The notes: generated from the sequence alone by a model not told the origin. Shown: positions 1 through 7,629, counted from the stretch's first letter. The stretch is 64,000 nt of DNA from an uncultured Oscillospiraceae bacterium (GCA_934552825.1 CAKTEQ010000004.1:222595-286594); one strand, 5' to 3'. Translations and numbers: made by a program.

Positions 1-592
1 CGGTGCGCACCGCCACCAAAGCAGGGCTCTCCCGGGTCACGGGGATGCCAAGACTTTTCGCCAGAGCGCAGCCGTCGCCCTCTGTGCCAAACTTCGGCGC
101 GGCTCTGCCTCCCGCCGCCGTGATGACCCGCTTCCCACGGAACACTCCGGCGCCGCTCTGTACGTCAAACCCACCGTCGCCCGGCGATATACTCTGTACC
201 GGCGCCGCCGTGATTATCTCTGCTCCCAGCCTCTCAAGCTCAAAGCGCAGAGCGTCCAAAACGGATGCAGCGCTGTTGCTACGTGGATACAGCCTGTCCT
301 CTTCATCCCTGCGGACCAGCAGCCCCATACTTTCGAAAAATTCTCCGCTGTCCCCAAATCGCTCAAGGACCGGGATCGCCCCACCTGTGTTATACCGCCC
401 GGTCCGGTCTCCGCAGTTTCCGAGGTTGCACCGCCCGTTCCCTGTGACAAGGAGCTTTTTTCCAACCCTGTCCAGCTTTTCAAGCAGGATCACGCGCAGC
501 TTGCCGTTATCCCTTTTTGCCTGAACGGCAGCCGCCATGCCGGACGCGCCTCCGCCTACTATTATAATATCTGCAATATCACAATATTTCAC
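1..592 (-). CDS. FAD-dependent oxidoreductase, BaiN/HI0933-like family (C-terminus outside window)
   Basis: The N-terminal 197 residues of a flavoprotein are present and the rest lies beyond base 1. A Rossmann dinucleotide motif (IIIVGGGASGMAAA) starts about residue 9, followed by the family signature KKLLVTGNGRCN about residue 44. This pattern is typical of the HI0933/BaiN group of NAD(P)/FAD proteins. Some members reduce bile-acid intermediates, but most have no known substrate. The GTG start overlaps the stop codon of the upstream TtcA-like gene (GTGA), so translation is probably coupled. The family call is firm and the substrate is unknown. Confidence 0.85.
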   Translation of the reverse strand, partial: MKYCDIADIIIVGGGASGMAAAVQAKRDNGKLRVILLEKLDRVGKKLLVTGNGRCNLGNCGDRTGRYNTGGAIPVLERFGDSGEFFESMGLLVRRDEEDRLYPRSNSAASVLDALRFELERLGAEIITAAPVQSISPGDGGFDVQSGAGVFRGKRVITAAGGRAAPKFGTEGDGCALAKSLGIPVTRESPALVAVRT

Positions 593-1332
593 CGTTTCTC
601 ACCTTCTGTCCTTCGTCCGTGCCCCCGCTCCTTCCAGCCTGGGACGGGCAGGCGCTGCATGCTGCCGAATATTCTCTCCCGCAGCCCCGGGTACCTCCCG
701 TCAAGCTCCGCGATCAGCTCTTTTATCTCCTGGCGCTTAGTGCTTCCGTCCGCCGGGCACCGGTTCTTCACCACCGGCAGCCCATATCGTCTCGCCACGC
801 TTTGCGTCATCTTTTCTCCCACGTACAGCATGGGGCGTATCTGCGTTATCTCCCGCCCCTCCAGCCGCGTCACCGGCTCGAAGCAGGATATGCGTCCTTC
901 GAACACCAGGGACATCACCATAGTTTCCACAGCGTCATCCCGGTGATGCCCCAGAGCGAGCTTATTGCACCCCCGCTCCAGCGCCGCGCCGACAAGCGCT
1001 CCCTTGCGCATCTTTGCGCAGAGAGAACAGGGGTTAGACTCCCTGCGCCCGTTAAAAACTATCTCCTGTATCTCTGTCCGCACCAGGCAGAATTCTATCC
1101 CCAGCCTATTGCAGAACTCCTCCACCGGTGAATAATCCATCCCGGATCCGAGATCTATGGCTATCCCCACCAGAGTGAATTCTTCCGGATAATAATGGCT
1201 GATCTGCTCCAATGCACAAAGCAGTGCCGCCGAATCCTTGCCGCCGGAAATCCCCACGGCGATGCGGTCCCCGGCGCGTATCATGCCGTAGTCCTCAACA
1301 CAGCTCCTCACAAGCCCTGTCAGTCTCCTCAT
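589..1332 (-). CDS. TtcA-like PP-loop tRNA thiolation ATPase
   Basis: A 247-residue adenine-nucleotide alpha-hydrolase of the TtcA/TilS superfamily. The PP-loop SGGKDS is at residues 29-34, a CSLC pair at 102-105 and a further Cys in NRCPADG at 192. This Cys pattern fits the Fe-S-binding TtcA branch, which 2-thiolates tRNA cytidine 32. The ATG at 1332 was chosen because AGGAAGG sits about 9 bases upstream; an in-frame TTG at 1371 would add 13 unconserved-looking residues. It overlaps the flavoprotein gene by four bases. The exact target tRNA is inferred from the family only. Confidence 0.85.
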   Translation of the reverse strand: MRRLTGLVRSCVEDYGMIRAGDRIAVGISGGKDSAALLCALEQISHYYPEEFTLVGIAIDLGSGMDYSPVEEFCNRLGIEFCLVRTEIQEIVFNGRRESNPCSLCAKMRKGALVGAALERGCNKLALGHHRDDAVETMVMSLVFEGRISCFEPVTRLEGREITQIRPMLYVGEKMTQSVARRYGLPVVKNRCPADGSTKRQEIKELIAELDGRYPGLRERIFGSMQRLPVPGWKERGHGRRTEGEKR

Positions 1333-1462
1333 AGGTCCGTCCTTCCTGTCAAAAGGGTACTGAAATTTCAAAAATCGGTTTTGAGAATCAGCGAGTATTC
1401 GAGAGAAAATCAGCGAAAACGCGAGTTTTCAAAACGCAGATTAATTTTTCGCAAAATCGTTG

Positions 1463-1491
1463 TTGACAAGCCTTTTCCCCTGTGGTATAAA
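1463..1491 (+). promoter_or_regulatory. Sigma-A promoter of rplM-rpsI
   Basis: TTGACA (1463-1468), a 17-base spacer and TATAAA (1486-1491). This is near-consensus, as expected for a ribosomal protein operon. The start codon is about 90 bases downstream, leaving room for a leader. Confidence 0.85.
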
Positions 1492-1497
1492 GATACT

Positions 1498-1580
1498 TGC
1501 TGTCATGGGACTTATTGTACCATTCCATGACGCAGACTGTAAAGAAAAAACGCAAAGACAGCGCATAATAGGAGGAAGCA
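1498..1580 (+). promoter_or_regulatory. Structured rplM leader, candidate L13 autoregulatory element
   Basis: The leader between promoter and rplM contains a 7-bp stem, GTCATGG (1502-1508) with CCATGAC (1525-1531), closing a 16-base loop that includes TTGTACCATT. Firmicutes rplM leaders are known to carry an L13-binding structure. The position and stem fit, but I cannot verify the consensus by eye. Confidence 0.45.
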
Positions 1581-1584
1581 AGAT

Positions 1585-2013
1585 ATGTCCACATTTATGG
1601 CAAACCAGGACACTATCACACGTAAGTGGTACGTCCTTGACGCCGCAGGCAAGCCTCTCGGCAAGACAGCGGCTCAGGCAGCGGTTCTGCTGCGCGGCAA
1701 GCATAAGTCCGAGTATACTCCCAACGCCGACTGCGGCGATTTCGTCATCGTTATCAACGCTGACAAGGCTGTGCTCACAGGCAAGAAGCTGGAGCAGAAG
1801 TTCTACCGCACACACTCCGGTTACCCCGGCGGACTGAAGGAAGTCAAGTATCGCCTGCTGATGCAGGATAAGCCCGAGCTGGCAATGAAGCTGGCTGTCA
1901 GAGGCATGATGCCCAGAAATTCCATCACAAGCAAGTCTCTCACGCGCCTGAAGATCTATCAGGGCAATGAGCACAAGCACGCAGCACAGAAGCCCGAGTT
2001 CTGGGCAGACTAA
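1585..2013 (+). CDS. rplM: 50S ribosomal protein L13
   Basis: A complete 142-residue L13, one of the early-binding proteins of the large subunit. Characteristic segments are MANQDTITRKWYVLDA at the N-terminus, GKTAAQAAVLLRGKHK, HSGYPGG and the C-terminal LKIYQGNEHKHAAQKPE. AGGAGG lies about 8 bases before the ATG at 1585. It is the first gene of the rplM-rpsI operon, with 17 bases between the two genes. Confidence 0.98.
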   Translation: MSTFMANQDTITRKWYVLDAAGKPLGKTAAQAAVLLRGKHKSEYTPNADCGDFVIVINADKAVLTGKKLEQKFYRTHSGYPGGLKEVKYRLLMQDKPELAMKLAVRGMMPRNSITSKSLTRLKIYQGNEHKHAAQKPEFWAD

Positions 2014-2030
2014 TCGGGAGGTAGCGAAGA

Positions 2031-2435
2031 ATGTATACAAGTAAGAAGCCCTATCTCTACGGCACAGGCAGAAGGAAGTCCTCTGTCGCAAGAGTTCATC
2101 TTTTCCCCGGCGGAACAGGCGCCATCACAATCAACGGCCGTGACATCGACGATTACTTCGGTCTCGAGACCCTCAAGCTCATCGTCCGTCAGCCCCTGGT
2201 CGCAACCAACAATCTTGGCAAGGTAGACCTCGTTGTCACCGTCTCCGGCGGCGGCGTTACAGGTCAGGCAGGCGCTATCCGCCACGGCGTTTCCCGCGCT
2301 CTGCTCCTCCTCTCCGAGGAGAACCGCCCCATCCTGAAGTCCGCTGGTTACCTGACCCGCGACCCCAGAATGAAGGAGAGAAAGAAATACGGTCTCAAAG
2401 CAGCTCGTCGCGCTCCGCAGTTCAGCAAGCGATAA
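2031..2435 (+). CDS. rpsI: 30S ribosomal protein S9
   Basis: A 134-residue S9 ending in the typical basic tail RRAPQFSKR, which reaches the ribosomal P-site. The conserved [18 protein letters not shown] segment is near the N-terminus and [17 protein letters not shown] near the C-terminus. The SD GGGAGG lies upstream of the ATG. It is the second and last gene of the operon and is followed by a strong terminator. Confidence 0.98.
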   Translation: MYTSKKPYLYGTGRRKSSVARVHLFPGGTGAITINGRDIDDYFGLETLKLIVRQPLVATNNLGKVDLVVTVSGGGVTGQAGAIRHGVSRALLLLSEENRPILKSAGYLTRDPRMKERKKYGLKAARRAPQFSKR

Positions 2436-2466
2436 CCGATTTCGGATTGACAACTCAACACACTTG

Positions 2467-2503
2467 AAAACCCCGGAAAATCAGCATTTTCCGGGGTTTT
2501 TAT
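2467..2503 (+). terminator. Intrinsic terminator of rplM-rpsI
   Basis: A 15-bp perfect stem (2467-2481 with 2486-2500), loop CAGC, GC-rich core CCCCGG, followed by a T-run on the plus strand. Confidence 0.92.
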
Positions 2504-2560
2504 GCTATTTTTACCAAATTGCTTTTGAGGATTTTCGCTGTTTTTGACCGCAAATTACCT

Positions 2561-2600
2561 CAGTTAAACCATTTTATAAGCATTAGAAATGGGTTAACTG
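2561..2600. repeat. 14-bp inverted repeat with 12-bp spacer
   Basis: CAGTTAAACCATTT (2561-2574) pairs with AAATGGGTTAACTG (2587-2600) with one mismatch. It stands just before a run of broken coding fragments. It could be an operator, the terminal repeat of a lost element, or a weak hairpin. No target-site duplication was seen. Confidence 0.5.
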
Positions 2601-2608
2601 AAGGGGCA

Positions 2609-2774
2609 ATGCAATGTGAATATGTGGAGTTTTCTCAGGAAGACCTCCCGGTAATACACTGACGCTGATATGGAGGCCTTGATAGCTGGCGAATTGATAG
2701 CCACCCCCATCGATTACGGAGACGACTGGTGTCTTGTAATGGTGCAGCACGAATTGTTGCCCGAACTCAAGTAA
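2609..2774 (+). pseudogene. Frameshifted remnant of a small unknown protein
   Basis: After AAGGGG and an ATG at 2609, 17 codons read MQCEYVEFSQEDLPVIH and then a stop. Another frame, open from about 2658, continues as ADMEALIAGELIATP and ends HELLPELK at the TAA at 2772-2774. The two pieces read as one small acidic protein broken by a frameshift. I do not recognise the family. A terminator hairpin follows directly, as after a real gene. Similar fragments downstream suggest a decayed mobile or accessory segment. Confidence 0.4.
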
Positions 2775-2796
2775 GAATATAGTAACCAAATACTGC

Positions 2797-2836
2797 AGGG
2801 AAGTCTCTTAATCAGAGGGACTTCCCTATTTTTATA
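2797..2836 (+). terminator. Intrinsic terminator after the remnant at 2609-2774
   Basis: AGGGAAGTC (2797-2805) pairs with GACTTCCCT (2819-2827), followed by ATTTTTATATTTA. Confidence 0.75.
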
Positions 2837-3431
2837 TTTATCCTCCAGTAGGAACCCGCCTTGCCGAAATGCCTGCTCAGATATCAATGGGTCAAGCTGT
2901 CCAGAGCCCATTTACCTATTTGTAAGGGAATCGTGGGCTATTAGGTGAAGTTAGATTTGAGGGCGGCATTTCGCAAGTGGCAGGCTAAATACTGCGGGTA
3001 CACAAACGATGCAATGCTCGGGATGTGGTCCGGTTTAACGAGTATTTTTGGCGTCAAAATCCGCGCGGAGGCTCTGAAAAATATGAATACACTCAGCCAG
3101 TACAGATATATCCGCTACACGCTTGATGAGAAAACAAATAAGCTGGAATATGCCGTCGCCGATTGGGGAGTAAAATACTCTGGTGCCGAATGCATGAGTG
3201 GGACAGTTTCACTGCAGGCGGCTATGGCTTTCTCCGTCTTTCCCGCAACATCACGCAGCGAGAAGCTCACCGGGAACAATACACTTTTCTGCTGTCAAAA
3301 AACAGGAGGTAACGAATCAATGAAACGTAAGACGCTCAAGAACGCCATTTCGGCATTCTTGTACCTGCTCATACGCTCCTATTCATCAGCGCGCCCGTAT
3401 TCGCCGCCGCAACAGCAGACGCCTACGAAGT
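2837..3431 (+). pseudogene. Decayed coding fragments, probably an accessory or mobile-element relic
   Basis: No intact gene is convincing here. An open stretch from 2945 encodes a plausible globular segment (SQYRYIRYTLDEKTNKLEYA) and changes frame near 3200. The continuation in the next frame (WDSFTAGGYGFLRLSRNIT) looks equally protein-like. A second start at 3320 (MKRKTLKNAISAFLYLL) resembles a signal peptide and is also broken. Its continuation in a shifted frame reads APVFAAATADAYEVTIFYYK, an exported-protein start. At least two genes have therefore been disrupted. Relation to an integrative element is a guess from the style of the fragments. Confidence 0.4.
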
Positions 3432-3433
3432 GA

Positions 3434-3727
3434 CTATATTTTATTATAAAACCGTCCCCCAAAAAGGGGTATGTCGTCTCCAGATCTTTGGAGAGACTGA
3501 TGGAGGTATGGTTCTATTCGGCGTCTGTGATGCACTTGAGGATCCGGGGCAGCATCGTTCCGGTCTGACTGTTCACGATCTGAGGCGCTCATATGAATAT
3601 CCTCCATGAGCACGCGCTCCATCTTCTTCCGCACGCACTCCATGGTAAGGCCGTCGTTTTTCGGCAGGCGGGCATGGATTGTGGGCGACAGATTCCTTTC
3701 TATTTCCCATTGACGGCCTCCTTGCAT
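3434..3727 (-). pseudogene. Unrecognised minus-strand ORF with a probable internal frameshift
   Basis: The open frame starts at an ATG at 3727 after AAAGGAGC. Residues about 11-48 look protein-like (LTMECVRKKMERVLMEDIH). After the HMSA segment the open frame becomes Arg/His-rich and shadow-like, while a neighbouring frame reads QIVNSQTGTMLPRILKCITD and then stops. The natural protein was probably a short one of about 70 residues, now frameshifted. The function is unknown. Confidence 0.35.
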
Positions 3728-3739
3728 TGCTCCTTTCAG

Positions 3740-4405
3740 TTAATCATCGATTCTCTCCGTAACGTCAAAATGGTTTTTCTCATACCGTATCAGCCCGTCT
3801 CGCTGCATCATGGATAGCTCATTGCTCAGCGCAGTGCGCTCCACGCTGAGATAATCCGCCAGCTGCTGGCGGTTGTAGGGAATATCGAAGTAATAGCTGC
3901 CGGTGCGCTTGATGCACTCCGAGAAATAGGACAGCAACCGCTTCCGAATAGATTTGGGTCCGGTGTGCAGTACCCTGCGGGAAAGCTGCAGATTTTTTCC
4001 GGCGCAGAGAGTCAGCAGATTCCGCACGAGCCGCATATGGTACGGGCAGGCCTTGGAACAGGGCTCAAGCACCCGTCCGATATTCAGCAGCAGCACCTTG
4101 GTATCCCCGGCGGCGGTCACGTTGACCATGAGTGGTTCCCCGGGCACGCAGGCATATGCTTCCGCAAAGACACCACCGGGGTCGATGCTGCTGAGCACGC
4201 TGTTGTTTCCCCAGACATCTCCCAGCTCGATAATGACCATACCGGAGAGAACTACACCGATCTGCTCCGTGATAGTTCCTTCCTGTAAAATAATCTCACC
4301 CTTCTTATAGGTACGCTCCTTTGCCATAAGACAGCCGAGCATTTCGTCTATGTCCGACGGCTCCATTCCGCGAAAGAGCTGCGTATTTGCCAAATTGATC
4401 TGCAT
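3740..4405 (-). CDS. Crp/Fnr-family transcriptional regulator
   Basis: A 221-residue protein with an N-terminal cyclic-nucleotide-binding-type beta-roll (about 10-130) and a C-terminal winged helix (about 150-215). The recognition region is NRQQLADYLSVERTALSNEL. The ATG at 4405 follows GGGGGTGG; an upstream TTG at 4435 is in frame but lacks a site. Cysteines occur in ACVPG and CSKACPYH but not in the N-terminal Fnr Fe-S pattern, so the signal is unknown. It is divergent from a ferredoxin gene and a TGTTGG-N4-CCAACA palindrome lies between them, arguing for local redox-linked control. In Clostridia such regulators often sit near hcp, which is not seen here. Confidence 0.88.
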   Translation of the reverse strand: MQINLANTQLFRGMEPSDIDEMLGCLMAKERTYKKGEIILQEGTITEQIGVVLSGMVIIELGDVWGNNSVLSSIDPGGVFAEAYACVPGEPLMVNVTAAGDTKVLLLNIGRVLEPCSKACPYHMRLVRNLLTLCAGKNLQLSRRVLHTGPKSIRKRLLSYFSECIKRTGSYYFDIPYNRQQLADYLSVERTALSNELSMMQRDGLIRYEKNHFDVTERIDD

Positions 4406-4421
4406 ATTTTCCACCCCCATG

Positions 4422-4464
4422 TGTTGGTACGCCAACAGTTTTTCATAAATAATGATAGTATAAT
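4422..4464 (+). promoter_or_regulatory. Ferredoxin promoter with Crp/Fnr-type palindrome
   Basis: The palindrome TGTTGG-TACG-CCAACA (4422-4437) precedes a perfect TATAAT (4459-4464), and no good -35 hexamer is present. If transcription starts about 4471, the palindrome centre is at -41.5, the classical class II activator position for Crp/Fnr proteins. It also lies within the leader of the divergent regulator gene, allowing autoregulation. Confidence 0.6.
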
Positions 4465-4505
4465 AGAGTCAGACAGTTAAGATGTACAGCAAGGAGGAGA
4501 TATAA

Positions 4506-5219
4506 ATGATTCGAAGAATTATCCGGATCGATAAAGAAAAGTGCAACGGCTGCGGCGCCTGCGCCGAGACCTGCCACGAAGGAGCTATCGCCATAGTGGA
4601 CGGCAAGGCGCAGCTCATGCGTGACGACTACTGCGACGGACTGGGGGACTGTCTGCCCGCCTGTCCCACGGGAGCCATCAGCTTTGTTGAGCGGGAGGCT
4701 GCCGCCTATGATGAAAAAGCCGCCATGGAAAATAAGCAGCAAAAGATGCAGAAGGACGGTATGACCCTGCAATGCGGCTGCCCCGGTAGTCAATCCAGGC
4801 AACTCAAGCATACGGAGAGCAGCAGTGCGGAGTTGACCCACGCCGAACAGATAAGTTGCCTTTCCCAGTGGCCGGTTCAGATTAGACTGGTGCCGGTGAC
4901 CGCGCCCTATTTCGATGGTGCGAGACTGCTCATCGCCGCCGACTGCTCGGCCTACGCCTACGCAGCCTTCCACGAGCGGTTCATCAGGGGACACATCACG
5001 CTTGTGGGCTGTCCCAAGCTTGACGGCGTTGACTACAGCGAGAAGCTGACGGAGGTCATCCGCAATAACGACATCAGGAGTGTCACCATCGTGCGCATGG
5101 AGGTTCCCTGCTGCGGTGGGCTGGAGATCGCGGCGAAAAAGGCTCTCCAACAGAGCGGCAAGTTCATTCCGTGGCAGGTTTTCACCGTAACGGTGGACGG
5201 CAGCCTGAAGGAAGAATAA
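4506..5219 (+). CDS. 4Fe-4S ferredoxin-domain protein with C-terminal domain
   Basis: A 237-residue protein. The N-terminal 60 residues form a bacterial ferredoxin fold with C13-x2-C16-x2-C19-x3-C23. The second motif is C43-x5-C49-x3-C53-P, in which Leu46 replaces the usual second cysteine, so the second cluster may be incomplete or have an atypical ligand. The C-terminal part (about 125-237) carries Cys-rich spots (ADCSAYAYAAFH, GCPKLDG, PCCGGLE) and may bind another cofactor. GGAGGAG precedes the ATG. The stop is immediately followed by the broken rubredoxin gene, and the gene is divergent from a Crp/Fnr regulator. It is likely an electron carrier in a redox or nitrosative stress response; the partner is unknown. 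Confidence 0.85.
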   Translation: MIRRIIRIDKEKCNGCGACAETCHEGAIAIVDGKAQLMRDDYCDGLGDCLPACPTGAISFVEREAAAYDEKAAMENKQQKMQKDGMTLQCGCPGSQSRQLKHTESSSAELTHAEQISCLSQWPVQIRLVPVTAPYFDGARLLIAADCSAYAYAAFHERFIRGHITLVGCPKLDGVDYSEKLTEVIRNNDIRSVTIVRMEVPCCGGLEIAAKKALQQSGKFIPWQVFTVTVDGSLKEE

Positions 5220-5427
5220 TTGCAGTATTTCAAAGAGCAAAAGCACCAAATAAAGGAAAAGAAGAAGCGCCATAGAGTATGTAAGCAGTGTTTTCGGCTG
5301 GGGATACGGCGAAAATCAGGGTTGTCCCGAGGGAGGTATCTCTCCCGGTACGCCCTGGAGCGAAGCCCCGAAAGAACTTGAATGCCCCCTGTGCAGTGTG
5401 GAAAAGGAACGCTTTGAGGAAACATGA
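5220..5427 (+). pseudogene. Frameshifted rubredoxin
   Basis: A TTG directly after the ferredoxin stop, with AAGGAAG upstream, opens a frame containing CKQC (5280-5291), the first rubredoxin cysteine pair. The frame then shifts in the TTTT run at 5290-5293. In the +1 frame a full rubredoxin tail follows, GWGYGENQGCPEGGISPGT then ECPLCSVEKERFEE, ending with TGA at 5425-5427. Removing one T restores an apparently complete rubredoxin with all four Fe ligands. It is either a recent pseudogene or a homopolymer sequencing error. Confidence 0.82.
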
Positions 5428-5597
5428 GGTTCCCGCAAGATAGGCGCATGATCATGAGCTATGAAAACTGGAAGCCTCGAACTTATCGGGCACTGCTGAA
5501 ATATTGCTCTGGAGACAGAGAAAAAGAGTAAAAATGCATCGCGAAGGGGAATGAAATTCCCAGCTGCTTTGTGAAGATAACTGTTTTGGAAAAAAGA
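5428..5597. other. Intergenic stretch after the rubredoxin relic
   Basis: The only open reading seen is a 25-codon ORF on the plus strand (5454-5531, MSYENWKPRTYRALLKYC...). It has no ribosome binding site and is probably chance or a relic. Confidence 0.3.
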
Positions 5598-5645
5598 AAC
5601 CACTGCATTTTATCCACGTATATGATAAAATGCAGCGGTTTTTTA
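5598..5645. terminator. Bidirectional terminator between the redox genes and the histidine kinase
   Basis: AACC-A-CTGCATTTTAT (5598-5613) pairs with ATAAAATGCAG-C-GGTT (5625-5640), with a T-run after it on the plus strand and T-rich sequence on the minus strand. It serves convergent transcripts. Confidence 0.85.
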
Positions 5646-5689
5646 TTCTGGGTTGCGCGAATTGCTCTCCGGAGGTTTCGTGTGCAATA

Positions 5690-6826
5690 TCACTGTGCCG
5701 GCAGCTCCACCGCAATGGTGGTACCCTTCTTCGTACTTTCCTCAACCCAAACGCAACCGCCGTGGAGGTTGGCGATCTCCCACACCAGCGAGAGCCCCAG
5801 CCCCGCGCCGCCATACTCCCTGCCGCGGGATTTGTCCACCCGGAAGAATGGCTGGAAGATGCTCCGCTGAAATTTCTCCGGTATACCGCAGCCGGTGTCG
5901 GAAACACGGATTAGGAGTGTTTCCGACTCCTGCTCAACAGAAATCCGCACCGAACCGCCCAGATGGTTGTACTTGACAGCGTTCTCCGTCAGGTTGAATA
6001 GCAGACGGTAGATCAGCGCATCGCTGCCGGTCATGACACCGTCACCATCCCGCCCCAGCGAAACACCCGACTTCTCCGCCAGCGGCGCAAGGTCCGTGAA
6101 GATCTCCTCGATCATTGGAGCAAGCTGAATATGTTCGTTCCGTGCCACCTGCTGCAGACTGCTCATCTCCAACAGGGTCTTGGTCATCTGGGTCAGCCGC
6201 TCCGTCTGCTCCCGCAGAAGCCGGAGAAACTCAGCTGTCTCCGGCAGCACATCTGGGTGCTCCGCAGAAAATAGCTCCAGCTGCGCCTGCATCAGCGCAA
6301 GCGGTGTGCGCAGCTCGTGGGCGGCGTTGCCGGTGAACTGCCGCTGGGCGGCAAAGGCGTTGTTCAGTCGCTCCAGCATCTGATTAAAGGAGCGGCTTAA
6401 CTGCCTAAACTCCGGCACAACATCCTCATTTATCTTCATATCCGCCAGATTATTCAGCTGCACCTTTTCTACCTGCGTGGCAAAGCCGCGCAGGGGCTTG
6501 AGGGCGCGCCCGCTGACAAAATAGGCCAGGATACCGCTCAATACCGTCACCACCGCCGTGATGTACCGATTGGTGGTGCGGAATCGCCCCTGCGCTCCAT
6601 TGACAACGATGGTCAGATCCTCTTCAGGGTCTATGAGCTGCGGGTCAAAGCTTGCCGCGCCTTCACCATTCATAACAACGGTGTCGCCGCCCTGCAAGGT
6701 GTCTGCGATCGTATCCATATAGTACACGCCGGACGAGCAGAGCAGCAGATTCATGGCGACGCAGGTAACGCCTATAAGAAGTACAGTCATCAGGGTAATG
6801 CGCCACTGCAAGGAAAGCCGCTTCAT
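5690..6826 (-). CDS. Sensor histidine kinase (OmpR-class partner)
   Basis: A 378-residue membrane kinase. TM1 is about residues 10-30, a short extracytoplasmic loop of about 55 residues follows, and TM2 is about 88-106, followed by a HAMP-like linker. The dimerisation/phosphoacceptor motif is HELRTPL with His170. ATPase motifs are NLTENAVKYN (N-box), DTGCGIPE (G1) and GGAGLGLSL (G2). The ATG overlaps the stop of the response regulator gene by four bases. It is divergent from the Msr repair operon and shares its regulatory region, so oxidative damage outside the membrane is a plausible, unproven signal. Confidence 0.93.
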   Translation of the reverse strand: MKRLSLQWRITLMTVLLIGVTCVAMNLLLCSSGVYYMDTIADTLQGGDTVVMNGEGAASFDPQLIDPEEDLTIVVNGAQGRFRTTNRYITAVVTVLSGILAYFVSGRALKPLRGFATQVEKVQLNNLADMKINEDVVPEFRQLSRSFNQMLERLNNAFAAQRQFTGNAAHELRTPLALMQAQLELFSAEHPDVLPETAEFLRLLREQTERLTQMTKTLLEMSSLQQVARNEHIQLAPMIEEIFTDLAPLAEKSGVSLGRDGDGVMTGSDALIYRLLFNLTENAVKYNHLGGSVRISVEQESETLLIRVSDTGCGIPEKFQRSIFQPFFRVDKSRGREYGGAGLGLSLVWEIANLHGGCVWVEESTKKGTTIAVELPAQ

Positions 6827-7500
6827 ATCTCATCTCCTCCCATCAGATAGCCCTCGCCGATGCGGTTGCGGATGGGGTCGTAGCCCAGTGCGGCGCGGAG
6901 CTTCTTGCGCAGGGAGGAAATATGCACCCGGATAGAGTTGCTGAAGCTGTCCACACTGTTGTCCCAGACATGATCCATCAGTTCTTCCTGACTCACCGGC
7001 CGCCCCTGATGCACCATCAGATATTCCAGAATGCCCGTCTCCTTACGGGTCAGCGTCAAGGGCTGCCCGTTGACGGAAGCAGTGCGGGAGCGCGTGTCAA
7101 AGGTCAAGATTCCGCAGGTCTGCAGCACATCCTGCTGGGTAAACTGCCGCAGAGTCAAACTGCGAATGCGAGCCTCCAGCTCGGCTAAGTGAAAGGGCTT
7201 TGCCAGATAGTCGTTGGCCCCTGCGTCCAGCCCCTCCACCTTGTCCTCTACCTCGCTGCGGGCGGAGAGGATCAGCACCCTCGTTTCCCGGTCGGTTTGC
7301 CGCAGGGTGCGCAATACCGTCATGCCGTCCTTACCAGGCAGGTTCAAATCAAGAAGCACCAGATCGTAGCGCTCCACTCCCAGCAGCTCCAGGGCTTTCT
7401 CCCCGTCATAGCAGTAATCCACGCTGTATGCCAGGCGCCGCAGGCTGCGGACAATCGTCTCACACAGAGCGCGTTCGTCTTCAATGACCAAAAGGTGCAT
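6823..7500 (-). CDS. OmpR/PhoB-family response regulator
   Basis: A 225-residue regulator with a receiver domain (acidic pocket E7/D8, phosphoacceptor D51 in LLDLNLPGKDG, conserved K101 in LAKPF). The C-terminal winged helix (about 128-225) contains TRKETGILEYLMVHQGRPVS and NSIRVHISSLRKKL. The ATG at 7500 is preceded by GGAGGGC. It is the first gene of a two-gene operon with the kinase. A TATAAT (minus strand, 7537-7532) lies 32 bases from an inverted repeat shared with the divergent operon. Confidence 0.95.
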   Translation of the reverse strand: MHLLVIEDERALCETIVRSLRRLAYSVDYCYDGEKALELLGVERYDLVLLDLNLPGKDGMTVLRTLRQTDRETRVLILSARSEVEDKVEGLDAGANDYLAKPFHLAELEARIRSLTLRQFTQQDVLQTCGILTFDTRSRTASVNGQPLTLTRKETGILEYLMVHQGRPVSQEELMDHVWDNSVDSFSNSIRVHISSLRKKLRAALGYDPIRNRIGEGYLMGGDEI

Positions 7501-7524
7501 AAGCGCCCTCCTTTTTCATTTTTT

Positions 7525-7606
7525 GTTCTTAATTATAGCAAAAACAGATAAGGTTTGTGTTAAGTTTTCGTTCTTAACAGGGACTTTAACTCTCCCGCGC
7601 TATGAT
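7525..7606. promoter_or_regulatory. Divergent promoters with shared inverted repeat
   Basis: GTTAAG-N8-CTTAAC (7559-7578) sits almost equidistant between a minus-strand TATAAT (7537-7532) for the two-component operon and a plus-strand TATGAT (7601-7606) for the Msr operon. GTTCTTAA occurs at 7525 and again at 7570, and TTTAAC follows at 7585. Neither -10 has a good -35, suggesting activation of both by one regulator, most simply the adjacent response regulator. Confidence 0.6.
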
Positions 7607-7629
7607 GGTGGCAGAAAAAAGAAAGGGTG

